Program-made: the position numbers and the translations under genes
Shown here: piece after piece, positions 18,626-27,078 of the stretch
How positions within the stretch are numbered: position 1 is the stretch's first letter
How the letters are laid out: each line of letters starts with the position of its first letter
The notes under the pieces: generated by a model
What the model saw: only the letters and a program-made list of their open reading frames with translations
Database searches by the model: none
Told to the model about the DNA's origin: nothing
Origin: DATKPC01 sp035524275
GTDB taxonomy: Bacteria > Pseudomonadota > Gammaproteobacteria > Burkholderiales > Burkholderiaceae_F
Direction: 5' to 3'
Assembly (NCBI GenBank): GCA_035524275.1
Contig: DATKPC010000022.1
Coordinates: 10,444-74,443 of the forward strand
Length of the DNA stretch: 64,000 nucleotides

Positions 18626-19656
18626 GCGGCTTCCTTCTTCCGGGCGCGCGACAGCGTCAGCGCGGTGTCCTCGATCATGTCCTCCTGGCCGCCGACCATC
18701 CCGCGGCGCCCGAGTTCGACGAGGATCTCGCGCGCGCTGATCCCGTACTTCTTCTCGGCGCGCTTCGCGAAGAGCAGGAAGCTGGAATAGACGCCGGCGT
18801 AGCCCAGCGTCAGCGAGTCGCGGTCGATCCTGATGACATGGTCCATGATCGGGACGACGCGGTCCTCGGCGACGTCCTGGATCTTGAAGACGTCGACGCC
18901 GGTCTGGATCCCCATGCGATCGCAGACGGCCACGAAGACTTCCATCGGCGTGTTGCCGGCGCCGGCGCCGAGCCCGGCGGCCGCGGCATCGATGCGGGTC
19001 GCACCGGCCTCGACGGCGGCAATCGAATTGGCCACGCCCATCGCCAGGTTGTGGTGGCCATGGAATCCGAGTTCGGTTTCCGGCTTCAGCGCCGCGCGCA
19101 CGGCGCCCAGCCGCGCCTTGACGTCCTCCGGCAGCATGTAGCCGGCGGAGTCGGTCACGTAGATGCAGTTGGCGCCGTAGCCCTCCATCAGCCGCGCCTG
19201 GGTCACGAGTTTCTCCGGACTGGCCATGTGGGCCATCATCAGGAAGCCCACCGTGTCCATCTCCATCCTGCGCGCCATCGTGATGTGCTGTTCCGAGACG
19301 TCGGCCTCGGTGCAGTGCGTCGCGACGCGGATCGTATGGACGCCGAGCTCGCGCGCCATCTTCAGGTGGTCGACGGTGCCGATGCCCGGCAGCAGCAGCG
19401 CCGAGACCTTGGCCCGTTTCATCAGGGGGATCACGGCGCCGAGGTATTCCTCGTCGGTGTGCGCCGGGAAACCGTAGTTGACCGAGCTGCCGCCGAGCCC
19501 GTCGCCGTGCGTCACTTCGATCAGCGGCACGCCGGCCTCGTCGAGTCCGGTCGCGATGTCCTTCATCTGCTCGAGCGTCATCAGGTGGCGCTTCGGGTGC
19601 ATCCCGTCGCGCAGCGTCATGTCGTGGACGGCGATCTTCCTGCCTTTGAGGTCCAT
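18622..19656 (-). CDS. dmpG: 4-hydroxy-2-oxovalerate aldolase
   Basis: 344 residues. The TIM-barrel aldolase start KIAVHDMTLRDGMHPKRH provides the Arg-Asp metal-site motif, and the HGHHNLAMGVANS segment provides the two metal-binding His residues. It cleaves 4-hydroxy-2-oxovalerate to pyruvate and acetaldehyde and channels the aldehyde to DmpF. The start at 19656 lies 11 bases after the dmpF stop, consistent with a coupled pair. Confidence 0.95.
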   Translation of the reverse strand: MDLKGRKIAVHDMTLRDGMHPKRHLMTLEQMKDIATGLDEAGVPLIEVTHGDGLGGSSVNYGFPAHTDEEYLGAVIPLMKRAKVSALLLPGIGTVDHLKMARELGVHTIRVATHCTEADVSEQHITMARRMEMDTVGFLMMAHMASPEKLVTQARLMEGYGANCIYVTDSAGYMLPEDVKARLGAVRAALKPETELGFHGHHNLAMGVANSIAAVEAGATRIDAAAAGLGAGAGNTPMEVFVAVCDRMGIQTGVDVFKIQDVAEDRVVPIMDHVIRIDRDSLTLGYAGVYSSFLLFAKRAEKKYGISAREILVELGRRGMVGGQEDMIEDTALTLSRARKKEAA

Positions 19657-19667
19657 GGTCGTCTTCC

Positions 19668-20579
19668 TCAGGCTGCTACCGGTTCGAGCGTCAGCGTGCC
19701 GCCGAGGATCTCCTCGGCGAACATCTCGGCCGTGCGGGCCGCCGCGGCCGTCATGATGTCGAGGTTCCCGGCGTACTTGGGCAAATAGTCGCCGAGGCCC
19801 TCGACCTCCATGAAGACCGAGACGCGGTTGCCATCGAAGACCGGGCCGTTGACGAGGCGGTAGCCCGGCACGTAGCGCCGCACCTCCGCGATCATCTTCT
19901 GGACCGAGTCCTCGATCGCGGCGACGTTCGGCTTGTCGACGGTGAGGCAGTGGATCGTGTCGCGCATGATCAGCGGCGGATCGGCCGGGTTGATGATGAT
20001 GATCGCCTTGCCCTTGCGTGCGCCACCGACCTCCTCGACCGCACGCGCCGTCGTGCGCGTGAACTCGTCGATGTTCTTGCGCGTCCCGGGGCCGACCGAG
20101 CGGCTGGACACCGTCGCCACGATCTCGCCGTACGCGACCGGCTGCACGCGGCTCACGGCGGCGACCATCGGCACGGTCGCCTGGCCGCCGCACGTGACCA
20201 TGTTGACGTTCATTTCGCGCTTGCCGAGGTGCTGCTTGAGGTTCACCGGGGGCACGCAGAACGGGCCGATCGCCGCCGGCGTCAGGTCGATCATCATGAC
20301 GCCGAGCGCATTGAGCTTGCGGCTGTTCTCCGCGTGCACGTAGGCGGACGTGGCGTCGAACGCGATCTGCACGCCGTCGGCCACGACGTGCGGCACCAGG
20401 CCGTCGACGCCCGCGGCCGTCGTCCTGATGCCCATGTCACGCGCGCGCTTCAGGCCGTCGGATTCCGGGTCGATGCCGACCATCCAGGCCGGCTCCAGCA
20501 CCGGGCTGCGGCGCAGTTTCGCGAGCAGGTCGGTGCCGATGTTGCCCGGCCCGATCAGCGCGCACTTGATCTTCTTCAT
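19668..20579 (-). CDS. dmpF: Acetaldehyde dehydrogenase (acylating)
   Basis: 303 residues. The Rossmann motif ALIGPGNIGTDL lies near the start and the active-site cysteine is in NMVTCGGQATVP (about residue 130). It oxidises acetaldehyde to acetyl-CoA using NAD and CoA, and normally forms a heterotetramer with DmpG. Gene order and spacing (9 bases from dmpE) are as in known dmp/xyl operons. Confidence 0.95.
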   Translation of the reverse strand: MKKIKCALIGPGNIGTDLLAKLRRSPVLEPAWMVGIDPESDGLKRARDMGIRTTAAGVDGLVPHVVADGVQIAFDATSAYVHAENSRKLNALGVMMIDLTPAAIGPFCVPPVNLKQHLGKREMNVNMVTCGGQATVPMVAAVSRVQPVAYGEIVATVSSRSVGPGTRKNIDEFTRTTARAVEEVGGARKGKAIIIINPADPPLIMRDTIHCLTVDKPNVAAIEDSVQKMIAEVRRYVPGYRLVNGPVFDGNRVSVFMEVEGLGDYLPKYAGNLDIMTAAAARTAEMFAEEILGGTLTLEPVAA

Positions 20580-20588
20580 CAGGGATCC

Positions 20589-21371
20589 TCAGTTGAAGCG
20601 CACCGAGCAGCAGCCAAGGCCGCCGATCGAGACGCGGAAGTTGTCGCCCTTCGTCGCCGGGAACATCGCGGCGAGCGCGCCGGACAGCACGATCTCGCCG
20701 GCCTTCAGGCCGATGCCGAGGCGTCCGAGCGTGTTGGCGAGCCAGGCGACCGCGTTCAGCGGCGAGCCGAGCGCCGCGGCGCCGGCGCCGGTCGCGACGA
20801 TCTCGCCGTTCTTCTCGAAGACCATCCCGCAGGTCGACAGGTCGACATGCCGCGGATCGATCGCGCGATCGCCGAGGACGAAGACGCCGCAGGACGCGTT
20901 GTCGGCGACCGTGTCGCAGATCTTGATCTTCCAGTCGCGGATCCTGGAGTCGACGATCTCGAAGCAGGGCAGCACGCATTCGGTCGCCGCCAGGACGTCG
21001 GCGTTGCCGACGCCAGGGCCCATCAGGTCGCGCTTGAGCAGGAAGGCGATCTCGCCTTCCGCCTTCGGCTGGATCAGCGTCGTGGCGTCGATCGCCTCGC
21101 CCTCGTTGACGATCATCTCGTCGAGCAGGTAGCCGAAGTCGGGCTGGTAGACGCCCAGCATGTTCATCACGGCGCGCGAGGTCACGCCGATCTTCTTTCC
21201 GACCACGCGCGCGCCGCCCTGGAGCCGGCGCCCGATCATCCGCTGCTGGATCCGATAGGCGTCGGGGATCGTGATGTCGGGATGGCGATTCGTGAGCGGC
21301 TCGACGACGCTGCGGTTGCGCAGCGCGTCGTACAGCTCGTCGCCGAGTTGCAGGATCGTGGCGTCGTTCAT
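20589..21371 (-). CDS. dmpE: 2-hydroxypenta-2,4-dienoate hydratase
   Basis: 260 residues, same fold as the decarboxylase at 17837-18625. Motifs KIGVTSRAVMNMLGV and KAEGEIAFLLKRDLMGPGV (metal-binding E-x-E) match the hydratase branch. It adds water to 2-hydroxypentadienoate to give 4-hydroxy-2-oxovalerate. The start codon lies immediately after the dmpD stop with no spacer. Confidence 0.93.
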   Translation of the reverse strand: MNDATILQLGDELYDALRNRSVVEPLTNRHPDITIPDAYRIQQRMIGRRLQGGARVVGKKIGVTSRAVMNMLGVYQPDFGYLLDEMIVNEGEAIDATTLIQPKAEGEIAFLLKRDLMGPGVGNADVLAATECVLPCFEIVDSRIRDWKIKICDTVADNASCGVFVLGDRAIDPRHVDLSTCGMVFEKNGEIVATGAGAAALGSPLNAVAWLANTLGRLGIGLKAGEIVLSGALAAMFPATKGDNFRVSIGGLGCCSVRFN

Positions 21372-22265
21372 TCAGTTCCCTTGCATGGCGTCCGCCTCCG
21401 CGAGGAACGCGTCGACGAGACGATTGAATCGTTCGCTGTGCTCGATCTGGGTCCAGTGGCCGCAGTGCCCGAAGACGTGGAGCTGGCAGTTGGGGATCCA
21501 CGCCGACAGCGCCAGCGAGTTCGACAGCGGAATCACGCGGTCCTCGCGCCCGTGGACGACGAGCGTTTCGTGCGGGATCTGCCGGATCGATGCCTCCGGG
21601 CTGGCCAGCGCGTCGACCCAGCGCTGCCGAGGCGCCGGGAACATCGCGGAAAAGGCTTCCTGGAAACCGGGGCGAACGCTGGCGGCGTAGCGCAGCTGCG
21701 CCAGTTCATCGGTGACGAGGCGGCGATCGTAGGCGAAGATGTCGAGGAGGGCGCGCATCGCCTCCAGCGACGGCGAATAGCCCCAGACCGCGTCGAGCCC
21801 CGGCGTGATTTCGAACGGAACCCCGACGCTGCCCATCAGGACGAGCCGGCGCACTCGACCCGGATGCCGGATCGCGATCGCGAGCGCGAGCGCGCCGCCG
21901 AAGGAATTGCCGACGAGGTCGGTGCGCTCGATGCGCAGCGCGTCGAGGAGCCCGACCGCCTGGCGGACCCAGGTGTCCATGTCGTAGCGCTGTCCTGGCG
22001 GCCGGTCGCTGAAGCCGAACCCGACCATGTCGGGCGCGATGACGCGTGCCCGCCGCGACAGCGCAGGGATCACGAGGCGCCAATTGGCCCAGGCGGAGAC
22101 GCCGGGCCCGGAACCGTGGATCAGCGTGACCGGCGGGCCCTCGCCGACGTCGTGATAGTTGGTCCGAATGCCGCCCGCGACGATCGAGCGGCCGATCTCC
22201 GGGTTCGGCGTCGCGGAAGGCGACCCGGCTGCCGTGGGCGATCTGGTGGCGTATGCGTCGTTCAT
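21372..22265 (-). CDS. dmpD: 2-hydroxymuconic semialdehyde hydrolase
   Basis: 297 residues of the alpha/beta-hydrolase family. Visible are the oxyanion region LIHGSGPGVSAWANW, the nucleophile elbow GNSFGGALA, the acid in VVHGREDRVIP and the terminal catalytic His in FGHCGHWTQIEH. It cleaves 2-hydroxymuconic semialdehyde to 2-hydroxypentadienoate and formate, the branch used for substrates that cannot go through the dehydrogenase. About 20 residues at the N-terminus before the conserved region are poorly conserved in character. Confidence 0.93.
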   Translation of the reverse strand: MNDAYATRSPTAAGSPSATPNPEIGRSIVAGGIRTNYHDVGEGPPVTLIHGSGPGVSAWANWRLVIPALSRRARVIAPDMVGFGFSDRPPGQRYDMDTWVRQAVGLLDALRIERTDLVGNSFGGALALAIAIRHPGRVRRLVLMGSVGVPFEITPGLDAVWGYSPSLEAMRALLDIFAYDRRLVTDELAQLRYAASVRPGFQEAFSAMFPAPRQRWVDALASPEASIRQIPHETLVVHGREDRVIPLSNSLALSAWIPNCQLHVFGHCGHWTQIEHSERFNRLVDAFLAEADAMQGN

Positions 22266-22271
22266 GCCGGC

Positions 22272-23726
22272 CTACAGCTTCACGCAGACGTTCTTGAGTT
22301 CGGTATAGAACTCCAGCGAATGCACGCCTCCTTCGCGCCCGATGCCGGACTGCTTGGCGCCGCCGAACGGCGTGCGCAGGTCGCGCAGGAACCAGCTGTT
22401 GACCCACGACAGGCCGACCTGCATGCGCTGCGCGACGCGATGAGCCCGCGCCAGGTCGCGGGTCCAGATCGCGGTCGCGAGGCCGTATTCGTTGTCGTTG
22501 GCCTTCGCGAGGACTTCCTCCTCGGTATCGAAGGGCGCGACGTGGCAGCACGGTCCGAAGATCTCCTCCTTGATGACGCGGGCGTCCTCCGGCAGGCCGG
22601 TCCAGATCGTCGGCTGGATCCAGCTGCCGTCGGCGAGTTCGCCTTCCATACGCGGCGCGCCGCCGCCGGTCACGACGGTCGCTCCCTCCTGGACGGCGAG
22701 GCGGTAGTAGGAAAGGACCTTGTCCTGGTGCTCCTTGCTGATCAGCGGTCCCATCCCGGTCGCCGCGTCGTCCGGTCGACCGAGCTTCAGGCCTTCGGCG
22801 CCGCGCTTCAGCGCCGCGACGAAGCGCTCGAACAGCGGGCGCTCGACGTAGACGCGCTCAGTGCCGAGGCAGACCTGGCCGCAATTCGCGAACACCGAAC
22901 GCATCGTGCCTTCGATGGCCGCGTCGAAGTCGCAGTCGGCGAAGACGATCGCGGCGTTCTTGCCGCCCATCTCCAGGCTGACCGGCCGCGCGCCCTTTGC
23001 CGCGGCTTTCATGATCACTTCGCCGGTGCGGGTCTCGCCGGTGAACGTGATCGCGTCGACCTTCGGGTGCGTCGTGACGAATTCGCCGGCCGACTCGGGC
23101 CCGAAGCCGTGAACGACGTTGTAGACCCCCTTCGGGATGCCGGCGGCGTTCATCACCTCGCCGAGCAGCGCGGCCGTCTGCGGCGTCTCCTCCGAGGGCT
23201 TGACGACGACCGCGTTGCCGCAGGCCATCGCCGGCCCGACCTTCCACGTCATCAGCAGCAGCGGAAGGTTCCAGGGGCAGATGACGCCGACGACGCCGAC
23301 CGGCGAGCGGTAGCCGTAGTTGATCGCCGTGCGGCCATCGGGGGTTGCCATCTCGAAGAATTCGGTCGGGACGTTCTTGACGACGTCGGCGAAGATCTTG
23401 AAGTTGGCGGCGCCGCGCGGGATGTCGAGGTGCCGCGCGAGGCTCATCGGCTTGCCGGTGTCCTCGCATTCGGCGGCGAGGAAGTCGTCGAAGCGCTTGT
23501 TGATGCCGTCGGCCAGCGCGTAGAGGCGCTCGACGCGTTCCGCGATGGTCATCGCGCCCCACGGTCCGCGCAACGCGCGGCGCGCGGCGGCCACCGCCGC
23601 GTCGACTTCGGCCCGGCCGGCCTCGTGGACCTGCGCGACGACGTGACCCGTGACCGGCGAGCGCTTCTCGAAGGTCCGCATCGTCGCGACGTATTCGCCG
23701 TCGATGAAATTGCGAATCTGCTTCAT
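22272..23726 (-). CDS. dmpC: 2-hydroxymuconic semialdehyde dehydrogenase
   Basis: 484 residues, aldehyde dehydrogenase superfamily. The general base is in LEMGGKNAAIV and the nucleophilic Cys in ANCGQVCLGTERVYVE. The opening KQIRNFIDGEYV and the ending SGIGREGGVHSLEFYTE are typical of DmpC/XylG. It oxidises 2-hydroxymuconic semialdehyde to 2-hydroxymuconate (4-oxalocrotonate enol) with NAD. It is followed 6 bases later by dmpD. Confidence 0.95.
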   Translation of the reverse strand: MKQIRNFIDGEYVATMRTFEKRSPVTGHVVAQVHEAGRAEVDAAVAAARRALRGPWGAMTIAERVERLYALADGINKRFDDFLAAECEDTGKPMSLARHLDIPRGAANFKIFADVVKNVPTEFFEMATPDGRTAINYGYRSPVGVVGVICPWNLPLLLMTWKVGPAMACGNAVVVKPSEETPQTAALLGEVMNAAGIPKGVYNVVHGFGPESAGEFVTTHPKVDAITFTGETRTGEVIMKAAAKGARPVSLEMGGKNAAIVFADCDFDAAIEGTMRSVFANCGQVCLGTERVYVERPLFERFVAALKRGAEGLKLGRPDDAATGMGPLISKEHQDKVLSYYRLAVQEGATVVTGGGAPRMEGELADGSWIQPTIWTGLPEDARVIKEEIFGPCCHVAPFDTEEEVLAKANDNEYGLATAIWTRDLARAHRVAQRMQVGLSWVNSWFLRDLRTPFGGAKQSGIGREGGVHSLEFYTELKNVCVKL

Positions 23727-23744
23727 GTCCTTCTTCTTCCCGTA

Positions 23745-24191
23745 TCAAGCCAGGCCGATGGCGGCCAGTCCGGCGCGTGCGCACGCCTCGTCCTGTTCCG
23801 CCGAGCCGCCGGAAACGCCGATGCCGCCGATGCGCTGGCCCGCTTCGACGATCGGAAGGCCACCGCCCAGGACGACGAGGCGAGGCCGCAGCGGCAGCCC
23901 GGTGCGCAGGGCGTCGTCGTGGCCGATCGCGCCCATCCAGGCCGAGGTCGGGAAGCCGAACCCGGCCGCGGTGTAGGCCTTGTCGATCGCGATGTCGATC
24001 GAATGCAGGAATGCCCCGGGCATCCGCAGGAACGCGGCGAGAACGCCGGAGGCGTCGGTCACCGCCGCGTTGACGAGAATGCCGAGGGAATCCGCGTGCG
24101 CGACCGCGGCGCGCACCGCGATCGCCGCGGCGTCGGCCGAGATGGCGCGCTGCGCGACGCTGCACGACGCGGCGGCAGGGTGTCCTGTCAT
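23745..24191 (-). CDS. HbpS/GlcG-family protein (possible heme- or cofactor-binding)
   Basis: 148 residues. The pattern AVTDASGVLAAFLRMPGA, then AIDKAYTAAGFG and the terminal VLGGGLPIVEAGQRIGGIGV SGGSAEQDE is the GlcG/HbpS (DUF336) domain; these proteins form octamers and some bind heme. No signal peptide is apparent, so it is likely cytoplasmic. Genes of this type recur in aromatic-degradation operons but without an agreed role. Here it sits between catechol dioxygenase and the semialdehyde dehydrogenase, with 93 bases before it and 18 after. Confidence 0.85.
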   Translation of the reverse strand: MTGHPAAASCSVAQRAISADAAAIAVRAAVAHADSLGILVNAAVTDASGVLAAFLRMPGAFLHSIDIAIDKAYTAAGFGFPTSAWMGAIGHDDALRTGLPLRPRLVVLGGGLPIVEAGQRIGGIGVSGGSAEQDEACARAGLAAIGLA

Positions 24192-24284
24192 CGAATCCGT
24201 CCCATGCTTCGTGAAGTCGTCCGGTGCGGGCCGGGCGGCGACCGCCCGGTCCCGCCCGCCCCGGTGTTGCCGGCGCCCTCGATC

Positions 24285-25214
24285 TCAGGTCACGACCGAC
24301 AGGAAGCGATCGTTCAGCTTGCGGTCGTGATAGAAGATCGCCGGTCCGATCTCGTCCCAGGTCCAGGTGATCGGCTTGTTGTCCGGGTACGTCGAGTAGC
24401 CGCCGCAGAACGTCTCGAACCGGTTGCCCGAGGGGTCGAAGGCGTAGATCGTCGTTCCGCGCGTGATGCCGTGGCGGGTCGGCCCGATGTCGATCGACAC
24501 CTTGTTCATCGACATGATGTCGGCGGCGCGCAGCACGTTGTCCCACGTCTCGATGAAGAACGCGACGTGGTGCAGCTTGCCGTCCTCGTTGTGGCGAACG
24601 AGCGCGATGTCGTGGGCCTTCGTCGAGCACGAGAGCCAGATCGCGAGGTCGGTCTTGCCGTCCTCCAGCTTCGCGTGCTCGACCAGGTAGAAGCCGAGCA
24701 CGTCGGTGAAGACCTTGTGCGCGCCGTCGAGATCCTTGCCGTACAGCAGGCAGTGGTCCATGCGGACCGGCGCGATCCCGCGCTGCGAATCCGGGGTCCA
24801 CGGGTTCGGGTTGACGTACGTCTGGCCGTTGCCGATGTCCTTCTTGTAGGCGTACAGCTCGATCAGGTGGCCGGTCGGAAGCTCGAAGCGGACGCGCTCC
24901 CCGGTTTCCAGCATCTCGCCTTCCGGAATGCGCTCGGTCTTGATCCCGTAGGCGCGGAGGTCGGAGTCGAGCTTGTTCAGCGTCTGCGGGCTGTCGACCT
25001 TGAACGCGAACTGGTCGATCCCGGCGCGGTCCGCCTGGCGCAGCACGAGGCTGTTGTGGTCGCGCTCGTCCCAGCACTTGAAGTAGACGCGGCCCGCCTT
25101 GTCGCGCCCCGTCTCGACCAGGCCGAGCACGTCGCGGTACCAGCGGGCCGATTCGTTGATATCGAGCACCCGGATCTGGGCGTGTCCGGGGCGAAGCACA
25201 CCTGTCATCGCCAT
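24285..25214 (-). CDS. dmpB: Catechol 2,3-dioxygenase
   Basis: 309 residues (XylE/DmpB have 307). The two-domain vicinal-oxygen-chelate fold has iron ligands visible at His154 (RMDHCLLYG), His215 or His216 (KLHHVAFF) and Glu267 (NRFETFCGG), matching His153, His214 and Glu265 of XylE. It cleaves catechol beside the hydroxyls to 2-hydroxymuconic semialdehyde. Start ATG 25214 has AAGGAGA seven bases upstream; a longer in-frame start at 25268 has no support. Confidence 0.96.
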   Translation of the reverse strand: MAMTGVLRPGHAQIRVLDINESARWYRDVLGLVETGRDKAGRVYFKCWDERDHNSLVLRQADRAGIDQFAFKVDSPQTLNKLDSDLRAYGIKTERIPEGEMLETGERVRFELPTGHLIELYAYKKDIGNGQTYVNPNPWTPDSQRGIAPVRMDHCLLYGKDLDGAHKVFTDVLGFYLVEHAKLEDGKTDLAIWLSCSTKAHDIALVRHNEDGKLHHVAFFIETWDNVLRAADIMSMNKVSIDIGPTRHGITRGTTIYAFDPSGNRFETFCGGYSTYPDNKPITWTWDEIGPAIFYHDRKLNDRFLSVVT

Positions 25215-25230
25215 CTTTTCGTCTCCTTCG

Positions 25231-25578
25231 TTAACTGCGATCAACTGCGATGGAGGACTCGTCGTCACGCGCGGGGCGGACGACGGCCTTTCGGAAAGCG
25301 CCGATCACGCGCAGCGTGATGTCGCTCGTCGGGCGGGCGCGGCACGCCAGGATGCGTCCGGCGGCCTCGTCCTCGACGGATACGTGGTCCCGGCTCATCG
25401 GCCGGGTGACGAACGTGCCCTCGACGACCTGCACCTTGCAGACGCCGCAACCGCCGCCGCGGCAACCGACGGGGATGCCCTTGCGCCCGAGCGCCTCCAT
25501 GCCCTCGAGCAGCGAGCGCGTGTCGGCGCAGGGGTAGGTCGAACCGTCATCCTGGATCGTGATCTTGTGCATCGGCAT
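25231..25578 (-). CDS. dmpQ: [2Fe-2S] ferredoxin that reactivates catechol 2,3-dioxygenase
   Basis: About 115 residues. Plant-type cluster ligands are Cys39, Cys44, Cys47 (GCRGGGCGVCKV) and Cys79 (LACRA). XylT/DmpQ proteins keep the active-site iron of catechol 2,3-dioxygenase reduced, and this gene lies directly before dmpB with 16 bases between, the canonical position. ATGs at 25578 and 25572 are both possible; neither has a strong Shine-Dalgarno sequence. The segment EDEAAGRILACRARP is shared with XylT. Confidence 0.92.
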   Translation of the reverse strand: MPMHKITIQDDGSTYPCADTRSLLEGMEALGRKGIPVGCRGGGCGVCKVQVVEGTFVTRPMSRDHVSVEDEAAGRILACRARPTSDITLRVIGAFRKAVVRPARDDESSIAVDRS

Positions 25579-25598
25579 GGCGTCGACGACGGGGCCGC

Positions 25599-26663
25599 TC
25601 AGATCTTGCGGAACAGCGGGCTGCGCAGCTGCTGCTGCGCGTCGGCCGCCGACAGGAACTTCTCGGTGTAGATGTCGCGCTCGAAGAGGCGCCCCTGCAT
25701 CAGCGTCGTGATGCAGGCGTCGATCATGGCCGGCGGGCCGCAGAGGTAAGCCTTCATCCCGCGGAAGTCGTTGCCGAAGTGCGCCTTCGCGGCCTCGTGG
25801 ACGAAGCCGCGCGCCCCGGTCCAGCCGCTGTCGGCCGGCTCGTCGGACAGCGTCGGCACGTAGCTGAACTGCGGATGCCGCGCCGCCAGGCGCTCGAACT
25901 CGTCGTGGTGGTACAGCTCGGCGCGGTTGCGCGCGCCGTTGACGAGCGTGATCGGCAGCGAACTGCCGTCGCCCAGCAGGTCCAGAATCATCGAGCGCGG
26001 GCTCGACAGGCCGGAGCCGCCGGCGAGGAACAGCGACGGCAGAGCCGCCGACTTGCGGACGAAGAACCGCCCGTACGGTCCGGAGAAGCGGACCTTGTCG
26101 CCGGCCTTCAGGTGGCCGTGGATCCAGCTCGTCACGTGGCCTCCGGCGACGAGCCGGACGTTCAGCTCGACCAGGCTGCCGTCGGCCGGCGAACTCGCGA
26201 TCGAGAACGCGCGCGGCGCCGGGTCGGCCGGCGCGCGCAGGTTGACGTACTGCCCGGCCTGGAAGTCGATCCGTTCGCCGCGGTCGAGCTTCAGCCAGAC
26301 GCCGCGGATTGTCGGCGTGAGATTCTCGATCCGCGCGACGGTCGCTTCGTAGTCGTGAACCGGCAGGTTGCGCGCGTCCGGTTCCTGCTCGATGTCGGCC
26401 TCGATCGTGACGTCCGATTGCGGCACCGCGCAGCAGGCGAGGCACTTGCCTTCGTCGCGCTCGTAGTCCATCAGCGCGAAATTGCTGGCCTCCCCGTGCT
26501 CGATCTCGCCGTCGACGACCTGCACCTTGCAGGTCGCGCACAACCCGTGGCAGCAGGCGTGCGGGAGGTAGATGCCGGCGCGCAGCGCGGCGTCGAGGAG
26601 GGTCTGCCCCTCCTCGACGACCAGCGACTGGCCGAGCGGTTCGATCGTCAGCGTGTGGCTCAT
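25599..26663 (-). CDS. dmpP: Phenol hydroxylase reductase component P5
   Basis: 354 residues: N-terminal [2Fe-2S] domain (Cys37, Cys42, Cys45 and Cys77 in LPHACCHGLCATCKV and KCLACC), then an FAD domain (RAFSIASSP) and an NADH domain (FLAGGSGLSSPRSMI and YLCGPPAMIDACI). It takes electrons from NADH to the di-iron oxygenase component. Length and domain order match DmpP. It lies 19 bases after dmpO. Confidence 0.95.
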   Translation of the reverse strand: MSHTLTIEPLGQSLVVEEGQTLLDAALRAGIYLPHACCHGLCATCKVQVVDGEIEHGEASNFALMDYERDEGKCLACCAVPQSDVTIEADIEQEPDARNLPVHDYEATVARIENLTPTIRGVWLKLDRGERIDFQAGQYVNLRAPADPAPRAFSIASSPADGSLVELNVRLVAGGHVTSWIHGHLKAGDKVRFSGPYGRFFVRKSAALPSLFLAGGSGLSSPRSMILDLLGDGSSLPITLVNGARNRAELYHHDEFERLAARHPQFSYVPTLSDEPADSGWTGARGFVHEAAKAHFGNDFRGMKAYLCGPPAMIDACITTLMQGRLFERDIYTEKFLSAADAQQQLRSPLFRKI

Positions 26664-26682
26664 CGCGCCCGCCGGTACCGAC

Positions 26683-27039
26683 TCAGTGGAACGATCCGCC
26701 GATCCCGGCCAGGCCGGGCGTGCGGAAGCGGATGACGTCCTTGTGGCCGAGTCCGTTGTCCGCCAGCGACTTCTCGTAGTCCGGCTTCCACGGCTTGCCG
26801 GACCTGAACCACTCCGCCTTCGCCCAATCGATCTTCGCGAAGTCCGGGTGGGCGCCGTAGACGCCCTGCAGCGGGCCCTTGAGCATGTCGCCGAACTTCA
26901 GCACCGGCGGCAGTGGCAGGCACACCGGCGCGCAGATCATCAGGTGGTCCTCCCAGCCGATGTACAGCAGCGGGGCAGGGAACTTGTCGACGGAATCCAC
27001 GGGGGCGAACTCGTACTTCCCCACGGCAGCGACGGACAT
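26683..27039 (-). CDS. dmpO: Phenol hydroxylase component P4
   Basis: 118 residues, as in DmpO. The sequence starts SVAAVGKYEFAPVDSVDKF and contains LLYIGWEDHLMICAPVCLP. P4 is the small third subunit of the hydroxylase (P1-P3-P4 oligomer) and is thought to assist iron acquisition by the oxygenase. Position between dmpN and dmpP is standard. Confidence 0.92.
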   Translation of the reverse strand: MSVAAVGKYEFAPVDSVDKFPAPLLYIGWEDHLMICAPVCLPLPPVLKFGDMLKGPLQGVYGAHPDFAKIDWAKAEWFRSGKPWKPDYEKSLADNGLGHKDVIRFRTPGLAGIGGSFH

Positions 27040-27078
27040 GTGGCGTCTCCTTGGTCTGTGGTTTCGAGTGGACAGGGC

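Noticed and set aside
19950..25319. A 1,789-codon open frame on the plus strand
   Set aside because: It lies exactly antisense to dmpG-dmpB and has no domain, and its composition (Arg, Asp, Ala, Val, His rich) is what antisense of GC-rich coding sequence gives. The minus strand carries eight clear enzymes here.
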